Below, one piece after another: positions 24,656 through 33,788 of a stretch of DNA of 54,062 nucleotides. The stretch lies in NCBI GenBank assembly GCA_902613915.1, contig CACMJB010000007.1, positions 1 through 54,062 of the forward strand, read 5' to 3'. The notes under the pieces are model-generated. The model did not search any database and was not told where the DNA came from. It worked only from the letters and a program-made list of their open reading frames with translations. Positions within the stretch are counted from its first letter, which is position 1. The number at the start of each line of letters is the position of its first letter. This DNA comes from an uncultured Pelagibacteraceae bacterium (lineage in GTDB: Bacteria > Pseudomonadota > Alphaproteobacteria > Pelagibacterales > Pelagibacteraceae). The position numbers and the translations under genes were made by a program.

Positions 24656-25684
24656 ATGAAAAAAATAGAGAATATAAAAAAAGCTAATTTTTTAAAAAAG
24701 CTTTTTATAAAATTATGTAGAATTATTGGTTTTGAGATTATCGATCAATCCAACTTATATTTACCAACCTCCGATAAACTAGCTAATAAAAATCTTTCAA
24801 ATTTAGGTATAAATAATATTTCTATCCCGTTAGGTGAAATAAAAATTACCAGACCAGTTAAATCTTTGGATTTGATCATTAAAACTTGCACATCTGTAAA
24901 TTTAGTAACGCAAAATAAAAGAAGAGTATTTGAAAAAGAAAAATCTGAATACACATTCAGAACTATTAATTCAGTTATCAATAGTTTAAATTTTAATAAA
25001 GATGAGTTAAAAAAAATAAAAATTAAGATTTTTATAATCGACTATAATTCTAAAAAAGAAGACAAAGAAAAAATAAAAAAGAAATTAGTAGCTGAAAACC
25101 TGGATCATGAAATAATTGATCTCAATATTGATAAATTCAATCAAATTAAAATTTTAAACAAAAATAATTCAATCATCGAAAAAAATATGAAAGCTACAAT
25201 GGCGAGTATTTTAACCTCGTTTAAAATTGCAAAAGATAAATCAGAAGATTTAGTTTATTTCATAGAAGACGATTATATCCATAAAAAAGAGAGTATTTTC
25301 GAAATAATTAGTTCATATGAAAAAATTTCTTCTCAATTAGATAAAGAGTTATTTGTTTGCCCTGTTGACTATCCCTTTCTTTATAAAAAATTGGAAAATT
25401 CTAATATTTTTGTTGGTAATAAATATCATTGGAGAACTGTAAATGAATGTTTGCTTACCTTTTTAACAAGTAAACATTTAATTGATAGGTATTATGAAGA
25501 TTTACTTTATATGTCTGAAAATGAGCATTCGCCTTTTGAAACGCCTCTGCATAAAATTTTTGAGAAAGAATTATGTATTTCACCAATACCCTCTTTGGCG
25601 ATACATTGTACAAATATAAACTCTGTCTTCGGTTTGTCACCAAATGTTGATTGGAATAAAATTTGGGAAGAAAATGAGAAATAA
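24656..25684 (+). CDS. Glycosyltransferase-like protein with EDDY motif
   Basis: 342 aa, very Lys-rich. The N-terminal 80 residues are weakly structured. A central Rossmann-like region has VKSLDLIIKTCTSVNLV and the acidic motif LVYFIEDDYIH (about residues 199-209), which looks like the metal-binding DxD region of a GT-A fold. LFVCPVDYPFLY, YHWRTVNECLLTFLTS and SPFETPLHKIF follow. I do not know a named family; a glycosyltransferase is a reasonable guess. A strong hairpin terminator follows directly. Confidence 0.6.
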   Translation: MKKIENIKKANFLKKLFIKLCRIIGFEIIDQSNLYLPTSDKLANKNLSNLGINNISIPLGEIKITRPVKSLDLIIKTCTSVNLVTQNKRRVFEKEKSEYTFRTINSVINSLNFNKDELKKIKIKIFIIDYNSKKEDKEKIKKKLVAENLDHEIIDLNIDKFNQIKILNKNNSIIEKNMKATMASILTSFKIAKDKSEDLVYFIEDDYIHKKESIFEIISSYEKISSQLDKELFVCPVDYPFLYKKLENSNIFVGNKYHWRTVNECLLTFLTSKHLIDRYYEDLLYMSENEHSPFETPLHKIFEKELCISPIPSLAIHCTNINSVFGLSPNVDWNKIWEENEK

Positions 25685-25710
25685 AAAAGGCCCGATAATT
25701 CGGGCCTTTA
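25684..25710. terminator. Bidirectional rho-independent terminator
   Basis: GGCCCGA-TAAT-TCGGGCC (25689-25706) is a perfect 7-base-pair GC-rich stem flanked by an A-run on the left and a T-run on the right. It can terminate the plus-strand glycosyltransferase-like gene and the minus-strand amt. Confidence 0.9.
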
Positions 25711-25723
25711 ATTTTAAATTTTA

Positions 25724-27013
25724 TTAGTCTCTTATTGAGTATGCTGTAACACCTACTTCTGCTTTATCAGTTCCTAATTTTTCAGCTGCTTTACTTATTC
25801 TTAATCCAATAGTTGATTTAAGAGCAGTAAATGTAGCCCAAGATAAAACAAAGCTAAAAATACACACTGAGGCAGTTCCAATAAATTGTGTACCAAAAGA
25901 TGTATCTGAATTAGTTAATGGAACGACTAATGTTCCAAAAATTCCAGCAAACATGTGTACTGGTATTGCACCAACTACATCATCTAAGCCATAACTTTCT
26001 AACATTTTTGTACCAAAGTACATTATGATTGCTCCAACAGATCCAATTATCATTGCAGTAATTGGTCCTGGTGTTAAAGGTTCTGCAGTAATAGCTACAA
26101 GACCTGCTAATGCTCCATTTAACATCATAACAATATCAGTTTTGCCGCCAATTAGTCTTGTCAATGCAGCGCCAGTGAAAGTTCCTGCTGCTCCAGCTAA
26201 GTGAGTATTAACTGCAATTTTTGAGATTGCGTTAACGTCATCAAACGTTCCCATTGCTAATTGACTAAATCCGTTAAAACCAAACCAACCAAACCAAAGT
26301 AAAAATGTTCCAAGTGTTACTAATGGAATACTTGAAGCTGCAAATGGTTGCATAGACTTCTTTTCTCCTCTTCTTCCAAATCTTCCTTCTCTTGCACCTA
26401 AAACTATTACCCCAGCAAGTGCTGCTGCTCCGCCACATCCATGAACTAAAGTTGATCCAGCAAAATCCGAAAATCCGCCGCTTGCTAACCAGCCGCCACC
26501 CCATTGCCAGCCCATAGAAATTGGATAAATTAATCCTGCCATAATCGCTGCAAAAATAAAGAATGGCCAAATCTTAATTCTTTCTGCCACAGCACCTGAT
26601 ACTATTGAAGCTGTTGCACACACAAACATAGTTTGAAAGAACCAATCAGAATATCCTGAATAACCTGTTCCAGCATCAGAACTATCAGTCCAAATTGAAA
26701 ATGAGCCAATGTAGCCCCCTTCTGGCACGCCATAAGCTAAATTATAACCAACTAGGAAAAATACGAGTGAGCATATAGCGAATTTGCCTATATTTTTGGC
26801 GGCAATTGTCGATACACTTTTTGTAGTCACCAATCCACTTTCAAGCATACAGAAACCTGCAGCCATGAAAGCAACTAGTACTCCACCTATATAAAATCCT
26901 AATGAGTTGAAAATATATTGTCCCTCTTGAGACATTGTAGTTTCTGCGAAGCTTTGAGAGCTAACAAGTAAAGCAGAAATACAACCTAATAAAATGAAAG
27001 TTAATTTTTTCAT
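25724..27013 (-). CDS. amt: Ammonium transporter, Amt family (copy 2)
   Basis: The ATG at 27013 is chosen: it has a GGGGG ribosome site, and its product (429 aa) opens with the signal-like MKKLTFILLGCISALLVSSQS. A longer in-frame start at 27142 would run through a terminator hairpin and is rejected. Eleven spans. Seen: GFYIGGVLVAFMAAGFCMLESGLVTTKS, IYPISMGWQWGGGWL, FAGSTLVHGCGGAAALAGVIVLG and DVVGAIPVHMFAGIFGTL; the pore His pair lies in the last two. It shares its length and TDKAEVGV ending with the upstream copy. No glnK is adjacent. Confidence 0.95.
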   Translation of the reverse strand: MKKLTFILLGCISALLVSSQSFAETTMSQEGQYIFNSLGFYIGGVLVAFMAAGFCMLESGLVTTKSVSTIAAKNIGKFAICSLVFFLVGYNLAYGVPEGGYIGSFSIWTDSSDAGTGYSGYSDWFFQTMFVCATASIVSGAVAERIKIWPFFIFAAIMAGLIYPISMGWQWGGGWLASGGFSDFAGSTLVHGCGGAAALAGVIVLGAREGRFGRRGEKKSMQPFAASSIPLVTLGTFLLWFGWFGFNGFSQLAMGTFDDVNAISKIAVNTHLAGAAGTFTGAALTRLIGGKTDIVMMLNGALAGLVAITAEPLTPGPITAMIIGSVGAIIMYFGTKMLESYGLDDVVGAIPVHMFAGIFGTLVVPLTNSDTSFGTQFIGTASVCIFSFVLSWATFTALKSTIGLRISKAAEKLGTDKAEVGVTAYSIRD

Positions 27014-27031
27014 GTTTCCCCCTTTTTTTGG

Positions 27032-27076
27032 ATTTGATATCAAATTTTGAAGTTTTGATGCATGATTTATATGCAT
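27032..27076. promoter_or_regulatory. Palindromes in the leader of the second amt gene
   Basis: ATTTGATATCAAAT (27032-27045) is a perfect palindrome. ATGCAT occurs at 27058-27063 and again at 27071-27076. These lie 19-63 bases upstream of the amt start at 27013 and may be operator sites or parts of the promoter region. Sequence symmetry is seen directly; function is inferred. Confidence 0.35.
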
Positions 27077-27094
27077 ACGAGCTTTGTAAAATAA

Positions 27095-27130
27095 ATAAGG
27101 CCTGGACGGGGGAACCGAACCAGGCCTTAT
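27095..27130 (-). terminator. Rho-independent terminator of the upstream amt gene
   Basis: ATAAGGCCTGG (27095-27105) pairs with CCAGGCCTTAT (27120-27130) across a 14-base loop. On the minus strand it is followed by TTATTTATTTT. It separates the two amt genes, so each is likely to have its own promoter. Confidence 0.82.
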
Positions 27131-27165
27131 AACTTTTCCCAACTAACGAGGGAGGGAATTTTAAT

Positions 27166-28458
27166 TTAGTCTCTTATACCGTAAGCTATTACACCAACTT
27201 CTGCTTTGTCAGTTCCTAGTCTTTCAGCTTCTTTACTTATTCTTAATCCAACTGTATTTTTCATAATTAAGAAAACAATAAACGAGACTACAAATACGAA
27301 TACCACTACTGAGATAGTTCCTAAGAATTGTGCTCCGAAAGAAACATCACCGTTTGTTAATGGCACTGCTAATGTACCCCATACACCAGCTACTAAGTGT
27401 GCTGGTATGGCACCAACTACGTCGTCAATTTTCATTTTGAACAATAGTTTTGTTGAGAAGTACATTAATACTCCAGCTATCGCTCCAATGAAGATTGCAG
27501 CTAACGGGCTTGGTGTTAATGGTTCTGCCGTAATACCTACTAATCCAGCTATTGCACCGTTAAGCATCATTACTACGTCAGTTTTACCACCAATTACTCT
27601 TGATACAGTTGCAGCAGCTAAAACACCACCGCCTGCAGCTAAGTTCGTATTGATATAAATTGTTGCAACTGAAGACACGTCTTCAAGTGTTCCAGCAGCC
27701 AATTGTGATCCACCATTAAAACCGAACCAACCTAACCAAAGTATAAATACTCCTAAGGTTGCTAATGGAATTGATGATGCCGCAAAAGGCGCCATTGGCT
27801 TAGCTTCTCCTCTACTCGAGAATCTACCTGATCTAGCACCAAGAACGATAGCGCCAGCCAAAGCAGCAGCTCCTCCAGCAGCGTGTACTAGTGTAGAACC
27901 AGCAAAGTCTGAGAAACCAGCAGCTGATAACCAACCACCACCCCATTGCCAGCCCATTTCAATTGGATATATAATTCCAGTTAAAATCGCTGCAAATAAA
28001 AAGAACGGCCAAATTTTAATTCTTTCAGCTAACGTACCAGATACGATTGACATTGTAGTGGCACAGAACACCATTTGGAAAAACCAATCAGAACCATCCG
28101 AATAGCCTGTCTCAAGTTTTGATCCATCGCTCCATGGCGTAAATGTTCCAATATATCCACCTTCAGGAATACCGTAAGCTAAATTGTAACCAACCAACCA
28201 GAACATTACTCCGGCGATTGAATATAAACCTATATTTTTTGCACAGATAGCTGATACAGATTTTGATGTTACTAATCCTGACTCTAACATTGCGAAACCT
28301 GCGGCCATCCACATGACCAAGAAACCTGACATTAAAAATAATAGGGTATTAAATATGTATTGTACTTCTGCAGACACTGTAGTTTCGGCATAACCTAAAC
28401 CAGCAAAACCAAAGTAAATGGCTGTACCTGCTAAAAAGTAACCAATGTATTTTTTCAT
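27166..28458 (-). CDS. amt: Ammonium transporter, Amt family (copy 1)
   Basis: 430 aa with a signal-like N-terminus (MKKYIGYFLAGTAIYFGFAG) and eleven spans. Seen: MWMAAGFAMLESGLVTSKS, GYNLAYGIPEGGYIG, IYPIEMGWQWGGGWL, FAGSTLVHAAGGAAALAGAIVLG with the first pore His, and DDVVGAIPAHLVAGVWGTL with the second. Transports ammonium across the inner membrane. Codon use is richer in GC-ending codons (ACC, GCC, GGC) than in most neighbours, suggesting high expression. The two copies differ in VHAAGG versus VHGCGG. Confidence 0.95.
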   Translation of the reverse strand: MKKYIGYFLAGTAIYFGFAGLGYAETTVSAEVQYIFNTLLFLMSGFLVMWMAAGFAMLESGLVTSKSVSAICAKNIGLYSIAGVMFWLVGYNLAYGIPEGGYIGTFTPWSDGSKLETGYSDGSDWFFQMVFCATTMSIVSGTLAERIKIWPFFLFAAILTGIIYPIEMGWQWGGGWLSAAGFSDFAGSTLVHAAGGAAALAGAIVLGARSGRFSSRGEAKPMAPFAASSIPLATLGVFILWLGWFGFNGGSQLAAGTLEDVSSVATIYINTNLAAGGGVLAAATVSRVIGGKTDVVMMLNGAIAGLVGITAEPLTPSPLAAIFIGAIAGVLMYFSTKLLFKMKIDDVVGAIPAHLVAGVWGTLAVPLTNGDVSFGAQFLGTISVVVFVFVVSFIVFLIMKNTVGLRISKEAERLGTDKAEVGVIAYGIRD

Positions 28459-28531
28459 AAGTTCTCCCTTGTTGAAGGCCTTATAGAATTTATGAATTTA
28501 AATTAGTATTGAATTGTCTTAATTTGAGCTA

Positions 28532-28544
28532 TGCAATTTTTGCA
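28532..28544. promoter_or_regulatory. TGCAA-TTT-TTGCA palindrome upstream of amt
   Basis: A perfect 13-base inverted repeat about 75 bases upstream of the first amt start and just after the HU terminator. It could be an operator for nitrogen control. TGCA half-sites also occur in the leader of the second amt gene, with different spacing. Confidence 0.35.
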
Positions 28545-28549
28545 AGTAG

Positions 28550-28584
28550 TTAGCCCTTATTTGAGATTTTCAAATAAGGGCTAA
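28550..28584 (-). terminator. Rho-independent terminator after the HU gene
   Basis: TTAGCCCTTATTTGA (28550-28564) pairs perfectly with TCAAATAAGGGCTAA (28570-28584). It lies 8 bases beyond the HU stop, on the minus strand. The following sequence is not a pure T-run, but the stem is 15 base pairs long. Confidence 0.75.
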
Positions 28585-28592
28585 ATAAACGT

Positions 28593-28868
28593 TTATCGGT
28601 TAAACATTTCTTTTAAGCTTTTAGCAGGTAAAAACTTAACTTTTTGTGATGCAGCAATTTGAATTGACTCACCCGTTCTAGGATTTCTGCCTACTCTGGC
28701 TTTTCTTTTTGCTACTTTATAAGTACCAAAACCAGCTATTTTAACAGTATCGTCATTCTTCAACGCATCTAAAATAATTGTCGTTATTGAATCAAAAGTT
28801 CTCTCAGCATCAGCTTTACTTTGACCCAAAGTAGACGATATTTTTGCTACTAGTTGTTTTTTATTCAT
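28593..28868 (-). CDS. hup: HU-family nucleoid DNA-binding protein
   Basis: 91 aa, the normal HU length. MNKKQLVAKISSTLGQSKADAERTF is the N-terminal helical dimer domain and GFGTYKVAKRKARVGRNPRTGE is the DNA-wrapping arm with RNPxTG. HU compacts and bends DNA. The start has a GGGGC-like ribosome site. As the lone gene between a promoter-length gap (146 bases) and a terminator, it looks monocistronic. Confidence 0.95.
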   Translation of the reverse strand: MNKKQLVAKISSTLGQSKADAERTFDSITTIILDALKNDDTVKIAGFGTYKVAKRKARVGRNPRTGESIQIAASQKVKFLPAKSLKEMFNR

Positions 28869-29011
28869 TTTATGCCCCTTTTTGGTTATTTTCTAATCTC
28901 TATAAAAAACCAATTAAATCAACATTTTTTTAGTGTTTCACATAAATGTTAACACAATATATTGTAGTCCTAAAAGTATTGATTTTATTGACTTTTTTGA
29001 TGATTAAAATT

Positions 29012-29026
29012 GGCTTAAAATAAGCC
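29012..29026 (-). terminator. Small hairpin overlapping the rseP stop
   Basis: GGCTTA-TTT-TAAGCC on the minus strand, containing the rseP stop codon and followed by AATTTTAATC. The stem is only 6 base pairs, so this is a weak terminator candidate. Confidence 0.35.
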
Positions 29027-30133
29027 TAAATCCTTAAGATCATTAAATGTAGTGAAAAACATTAAAGTTAGTAGCAAAAACAACCCGATTCGAAAAAAAC
29101 CTTCCTGCGTTTTTTGAGTCAAAGGTCTGCCTAATACTTTTTCAAATGCGTAAAACATTAAATGTCCACCATCTAACATTGGTATTGGAAAAAGATTGAT
29201 AAAGCCTAAGCTAATTGAAATATAAGCCATTATGCTTAAAAATGCTACGACCCCAAATTTAGCAACTTGACCTGTTATTTTTGCAATTTTAATTGGTCCA
29301 CCTAATTGGGAGGTATCTCCCGTTCCTTTGATTAATGAAATTATAAAACTCCACGATGCGTCTATTACAAACCAAGTTTCTTTAACCGCATAAAACAAAG
29401 CGGTAGCAGGGCCAAGTCTTTCTCTTTTAATTTCTTCATTTAATGGAGCTATCTTTATACCAATTATCTTTTTATTTATTTTATTTCCTAAAGTATCTTC
29501 GCTACCTATAAATTTTGGCTTTACGCTAAAAGTCATTTTTCTATCATTTCTTAAAATAGAAATATCAATTACTTCTGAAGATGAAGCGTTTATGAAAGCA
29601 GATACTTCCATTATACTTTTAACTTCTTTGTCGTTTATACTTTGAATTACATCTCCAGATTTTATACCTGCAACATATGCTGGGCTTTCAGGTTGAACTT
29701 CTTGAATTTGAGCTGGAGTAAAATCTTTACCAGCAAACATATAAATAAATGCAAAAATAAAAATTGCTAATATAAAATTAGCAAATGGACCTGCAGCTAC
29801 AATCAATGATCTTTGGTATAAAGGTTTTACAACAAATAATTTTTGTTGATCTTCTTTATTATATTCTTTTAAAAGCTGCTCTTGTTCTGCTTGGCTAAAA
29901 ACATTCCTATCACCAAAAAATTTTACATATCCACCTAATGGAATTGCACAAAATTTCCATCTTGTTCCTGATTTATCATTAAATCCAAATATTTCTTTTC
30001 CAAATCCAATAGAAAAATCAGTTACACCTACACCATACTTCTTAGCAAAATAATAATGTCCATATTCATGAACAAAGACAACAACGGTTAGTAAGATTAG
30101 AAAAGGGATTATAAAAGATATTAGAATTTCCAT
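29015..30133 (-). CDS. rseP: RIP zinc metalloprotease RseP (site-2 protease family)
   Basis: 372 aa. The active-site HEYGH is at residues 22-26 in the first span. A PDZ domain follows (about residues 125-210: GIKSGDVIQSINDKEV), and the C-terminal membrane part has NLFPIPMLDGGHLMFY with the catalytic Asp. It cleaves anti-sigma factors and remnant signal peptides within the membrane. RseP usually sits in the dxr-bamA cluster; here it instead follows a LysR regulator with a 13-base overlap, which may reflect local rearrangement or this lineage's order. Confidence 0.93.
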   Translation of the reverse strand: MEILISFIIPFLILLTVVVFVHEYGHYYFAKKYGVGVTDFSIGFGKEIFGFNDKSGTRWKFCAIPLGGYVKFFGDRNVFSQAEQEQLLKEYNKEDQQKLFVVKPLYQRSLIVAAGPFANFILAIFIFAFIYMFAGKDFTPAQIQEVQPESPAYVAGIKSGDVIQSINDKEVKSIMEVSAFINASSSEVIDISILRNDRKMTFSVKPKFIGSEDTLGNKINKKIIGIKIAPLNEEIKRERLGPATALFYAVKETWFVIDASWSFIISLIKGTGDTSQLGGPIKIAKITGQVAKFGVVAFLSIMAYISISLGFINLFPIPMLDGGHLMFYAFEKVLGRPLTQKTQEGFFRIGLFLLLTLMFFTTFNDLKDLGLF

Positions 30134-31011
30134 TCATTCACCTTTGTAAAAAGAAAGTTTCTAAATGCAATAAGTCTTGCATTATTTTTTAATGAAGCAG
30201 GATAAACGAAATGAGTTTCAGTTGGCTTACCTGGCTCATCCGGTAAAACTTTTGTTATATTGCTTACTCCATGCGCTATGTAATCTGGTAGAGCTGCTAA
30301 ACCAACTCCACTTTGAACTGCTAATAATAATCCATAAACACTATTTACTTTCATCATTGATTTTCTTTTTTTTCCTTCTTTAGTTCCAATTTTTAATACC
30401 CAATCAGGATTATAAACTGGTGAAGGAGCTCCCCTTCCGTAAGTAATAAATTTATGTTTATCTAAATCTTTTAAAGTTTTTGGATAACCGTTTTTTTCAA
30501 AATACTCATTAGAACCATAAATATGATAATTGAAATCTACGAACTTTTTCTGGATTAGGTTTAACTGTTTAGGTCTTCTCATTCGAATTGCTACATCTGC
30601 TTGACGAGTGCTTAAATCAAGTTCTTTATCATCAAAAATTAATTCTATTTCAATTTCAGGATGGAGATCCATAAATTCTTTTATTCGAGGCGTAAGCCAA
30701 GTAGTACCAAAACTTACAACTGTTGTTACAATAAGTTTTCCGTTTAATTTATCTTTATGCCCGCTTAAATTAGTTTCAACATCTTTTAATTTGCTAATAA
30801 TTTCATGAGCAGATTTAAATAAGTAATCACCATTTTCTGTGAGAACTAATCCTCTTGCATGTCTCTCAAATAACTGAACTTTTAAATCACTCTCTAATGC
30901 TTGAATTTGGCGACTAATAGCAGACTGGCTTAAGTTTAAGATTGTTGAAGCTTTCGTAAAGCTTGATGCTTCAGCTACAGTATGAAAAATTTTTAATTTA
31001 TCCCAATCCAT
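30121..31011 (-). CDS. LysR-family transcriptional regulator
   Basis: 296 aa. N-terminal winged helix-turn-helix: MDWDKLKIFHTVAEASSFTKAS, LSQSAISRQIQALESDL and LFERHARGLVLTENG. The C-terminal periplasmic-binding-like effector domain follows from about residue 90. Regulates target genes in response to a small molecule. It lies 16 bases after acuI on the same strand, unlike most LysR genes, which face their target, so the target may be the folE-acuI-lysR transcript itself. Effector unknown; acrylate or acryloyl-CoA is a guess. Confidence 0.93.
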   Translation of the reverse strand: MDWDKLKIFHTVAEASSFTKASTILNLSQSAISRQIQALESDLKVQLFERHARGLVLTENGDYLFKSAHEIISKLKDVETNLSGHKDKLNGKLIVTTVVSFGTTWLTPRIKEFMDLHPEIEIELIFDDKELDLSTRQADVAIRMRRPKQLNLIQKKFVDFNYHIYGSNEYFEKNGYPKTLKDLDKHKFITYGRGAPSPVYNPDWVLKIGTKEGKKRKSMMKVNSVYGLLLAVQSGVGLAALPDYIAHGVSNITKVLPDEPGKPTETHFVYPASLKNNARLIAFRNFLFTKVNEWKF

Positions 31012-31027
31012 TTAAGGTAATTATAAT

Positions 31028-32029
31028 TTATTTATTAGGATTTACTATCGCTCTTCCAAAAAATTCACCTTTTAATAGTTTTGGGTAAGTATCTAGAAGC
31101 TCAGTAAATGAAAGCTCTTTTGTGAAAGATTGTACTTTTGAAAAATCAATAAGTTTTGCAGCTTCTCCCCAAACAAATTCTCTTCTTTTAATTGATGATC
31201 CAGACGAATCAATACCCCAAAGTTTCACTCCTCTTATAATAAACGGCATTACATTGGTATTAATTTTAATCCCTCCTGCATTACCACAAGCAGCAACTAT
31301 TCCGCCAGGTTTTGTTTGTGCAAAAATTTTTGTTAATGCTGCACCACCCACGGTATCAACAACACCATCCCAAACACCTTTTTCAAGTAATTTACTTTCT
31401 CCGTCAAATTCTTTTCTATCAATTATATTTTTTGCTCCAAGATCTTTCAGATAATCGTTTTTATCTTTTTTTCCTGTTACAGCATGAACATCATATCCCA
31501 TTTTTGATAAAATCATTACAGCGATACTTCCAACTCCTCCTGTAGCGCCTGTAACTAAAACATCTTTTACTTTTTCACCCAGTAATAATTCTTCTTTAGC
31601 TTTAACTGCAAATGAACAAAGAAGAGCTGTGAAACCCGCTGTACCTAACATCATAGCTTTTTTACTATCTAGATCTTTAGGCATCTTAATTAAAAATTTT
31701 GAATCTACTTTAGCGTATTGTGAAAAGCCTCCAAAGTAAGCCTCACCCACTCTAAAACCAGTTAAGATTACTTTGTCATCTTTTTGAAACTTACTATCCT
31801 CACTTTCGACTACTGATCCTGTAAAATCAATTCCTGGAACAAATGGAAATTTCCTTACAATTTTTCCACCATCATTTAAGATTAAAGCATCTTTGTAGTT
31901 TAAACTTGAATAATCAACTTTAACTAAAACATTTCCATCTTTTAAATGACTGGTGTCAATTTCTTTAATATCTCTTGTAAATTTTTCGTTTTGATTATCT
32001 ATTACTACGGCTTTAAATTTATTTGCCAT
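31028..32029 (-). CDS. acuI: Acryloyl-CoA reductase / YhdH-type quinone oxidoreductase
   Basis: 333 aa zinc-free MDR protein. Seen: VDYSSLNYKDALILNDGGKI, FPFVPGIDFTGSV, MLGTAGFTALLC and the nucleotide-binding TGATGGVGSIAVMIL, then GIDSSGSSIKRREFVWGEAAKL, which is characteristic of the YhdH/AcuI group. AcuI reduces acryloyl-CoA to propionyl-CoA with NADPH and detoxifies acrylate from DMSP. That role would suit a marine heterotroph. Starts directly after the folE stop. AcuI versus other YhdH-type reductase is not decided by sequence alone. Confidence 0.82.
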   Translation of the reverse strand: MANKFKAVVIDNQNEKFTRDIKEIDTSHLKDGNVLVKVDYSSLNYKDALILNDGGKIVRKFPFVPGIDFTGSVVESEDSKFQKDDKVILTGFRVGEAYFGGFSQYAKVDSKFLIKMPKDLDSKKAMMLGTAGFTALLCSFAVKAKEELLLGEKVKDVLVTGATGGVGSIAVMILSKMGYDVHAVTGKKDKNDYLKDLGAKNIIDRKEFDGESKLLEKGVWDGVVDTVGGAALTKIFAQTKPGGIVAACGNAGGIKINTNVMPFIIRGVKLWGIDSSGSSIKRREFVWGEAAKLIDFSKVQSFTKELSFTELLDTYPKLLKGEFFGRAIVNPNK

Positions 32030-32638
32030 CTATTTAGCTATATATCTTAAATATCTGTTTTGAATACTAAGATCTTCCTTAAAAGATCCTAAAAAATAAT
32101 TTGTTACTGTTGTTGCTCTCTCTTTTTTAATACCTCTCATAGTCATACATTGATGCGCAGCATCAATAGTAACAGCAACACCTTTTGCATCTAAAGCTTT
32201 CATAAGTGTTGATGCAATTTGCATTGTTAATCTTTCTTGAGTTTGTAATCTTTTTGAAAAAATTTCTACCGTTCTTGCTAATTTACTTAGTCCAACAACT
32301 TTTTGGTTAGGAATATAAGCTACATGTGCCACCCCAATTATTGGAGCCATATGATGTTCACAATGGCTTTCTAAAGTAATATTTTTTTCTAAGACCATAT
32401 CATCATAACCTTCTACGTCACCGAAAGTTTTGGTAAGGTCTTGATCGGCGTTTTGATGGTAGCCTTTAAAATACTCTTTAAATGCTTTTACTACTCTTTT
32501 AGGAGTTTCTAATAATCCTTCTCGACTTGGATCTTCACCTATCCACTTTAAAATTGTTTTAAAAGCTTCCTCTGCCTGCTTATCAGTAACTTCAGGTTTT
32601 TTTATAAGATCTTTTTCAGTATCTTTAACTAATTTCAT
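32030..32638 (-). CDS. folE: GTP cyclohydrolase I
   Basis: 202 aa. Converts GTP to 7,8-dihydroneopterin triphosphate, first step of folate and queuosine-type precursors. Seen: ESHCEHHMAPIIG (zinc ligands Cys93 and His96), GLSKLARTVEIFSKRLQTQERLT and AAHQCMTMRGI with the last zinc Cys. It stands in front of acuI with zero gap and is divergent from hisI. Together with the CADD-like pABA synthase it supports folate synthesis in this organism. Confidence 0.96.
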   Translation of the reverse strand: MKLVKDTEKDLIKKPEVTDKQAEEAFKTILKWIGEDPSREGLLETPKRVVKAFKEYFKGYHQNADQDLTKTFGDVEGYDDMVLEKNITLESHCEHHMAPIIGVAHVAYIPNQKVVGLSKLARTVEIFSKRLQTQERLTMQIASTLMKALDAKGVAVTIDAAHQCMTMRGIKKERATTVTNYFLGSFKEDLSIQNRYLRYIAK

Positions 32639-32712
32639 ATTTTAGTGTTTTTATAGGACATATTTAACTAATGCAAATTGCTATTTTGTCATTTTTTCAC
32701 TATTTTACGCTA

Positions 32713-33180
32713 ATGTTTAAAAAGAGAGAAAACGTTTTTGAGGTGGAAGAGGGAAAATTTCTTTCCCCGAAGTTTGATGCTGAAGGTTTAATTCCTGTAA
32801 CTACTACAGATAGTTCAAATGGCGAACTTTTAATGCATGGTTATATGAACCAGGAAGCGCTAAAAAAAACTATAGAAACAAAAGAAGCTCACTATTGGAG
32901 TAGATCAAGAAAAGCTTTATGGCAAAAAGGTAAAACTAGTGGATTTGTGCAGAAAGTAATTGAGCTAAGAATTGATGATGATCAGGACGCTCTTTGGATG
33001 TCAGTAGATATAGGAAATGGAGCAAGCTGCCATGTTGGATATAAATCATGCTTTTATAGGTCAATACCTTTAGGAAGAATTGAAAAAGCTGATGCAATAG
33101 AATTAGAATTTAAAGAAAAAGAAAAAAAATTTGATCCTGAAAAAGTTTATAAAGGACAACCAAATCCAACAAAATTATAA
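32713..33180 (+). CDS. hisI: Phosphoribosyl-AMP cyclohydrolase
   Basis: The ATG at 32713 gives 155 aa and starts [16 protein letters not shown]; the ATG at 32671 would add a hydrophobic, non-conserved leader and is not preferred. Histidine pathway step 3. Seen: [42 protein letters not shown] (metal-binding Asp) and [11 protein letters not shown] (zinc Cys residues). There is no fused HisE domain; the extra 25 C-terminal residues are basic. It is the first gene of a plus-strand run of three, with one-base overlap to the next. Confidence 0.92.
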   Translation: MFKKRENVFEVEEGKFLSPKFDAEGLIPVTTTDSSNGELLMHGYMNQEALKKTIETKEAHYWSRSRKALWQKGKTSGFVQKVIELRIDDDQDALWMSVDIGNGASCHVGYKSCFYRSIPLGRIEKADAIELEFKEKEKKFDPEKVYKGQPNPTKL

Positions 33181-33788
33181 TGAAAATTTTAAGCCCATTT
33201 GGTCCTAAAATAGCAAAACTGAATCTTCCTAAATTTTTAGTTAGGAAAATCAATACTGAAGTTGATAAAATATTATTTAAAAAAAAGTTGATTAAAAAGT
33301 TAGATTATTCAAAAAAACTTGTTGGACAAGTTAAGCAAGAGTTTCAACTACCTAGGGCTTTCGTTAAAAAAAATTTAGAGAAAGTAATTACCAATGAAGT
33401 AAAGAATTATATAAAAAAAACAACTGGCAAAAATACATCAAAAGTTAATATAAAAAATTTTTGGGTAGTTAGACAGTTCAATAATGAATACAATCCGATA
33501 CATTTTCATGATGGCCATATCTCAGGCGTTGGTTATTTAAAAATACCTTCATTTAAGTCTTCATCTAAAAAATTAGTCAAAACAGATGGTTCAATTGATT
33601 TTATAAGTGGCAATAAAATGCTTTTAAGTGAAAGTATATATAACCATCAACCTAAAACTGGTGATGTTATATTATTTCCACATTATTTAATGCACACTGT
33701 CTATCCATTTAAATCTAATGGCGAAAGAAGATCATTTTCTTTTAATTTAGAAATCGATCAAAAAATCGCAAATGTATTTTCGAAATGA
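33180..33788 (+). CDS. Putative 2-oxoglutarate/Fe(II)-dependent oxygenase
   Basis: 202 aa. The double-stranded beta-helix Fe site is visible as NPIHFHDGHISGVGYL (His and Asp of HxD type) with the distal His in LFPHYLMHTVYPF and the 2OG-binding Arg in GERRSFSFN. It is close to the TIGR02466-type oxygenases common in marine bacteria and phages. Substrate unknown. It overlaps hisI by one base and the DUF2237 gene by 4 bases. Confidence 0.8.
   Translation: MKILSPFGPKIAKLNLPKFLVRKINTEVDKILFKKKLIKKLDYSKKLVGQVKQEFQLPRAFVKKNLEKVITNEVKNYIKKTTGKNTSKVNIKNFWVVRQFNNEYNPIHFHDGHISGVGYLKIPSFKSSSKKLVKTDGSIDFISGNKMLLSESIYNHQPKTGDVILFPHYLMHTVYPFKSNGERRSFSFNLEIDQKIANVFSK

Noticed and set aside
27014-27142. N-terminal extension of the second amt to 27142
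   Set aside because: It would encode a non-hydrophobic leader through the terminator hairpin of the upstream amt gene; the ATG at 27013 has a ribosome site and restores a signal peptide.
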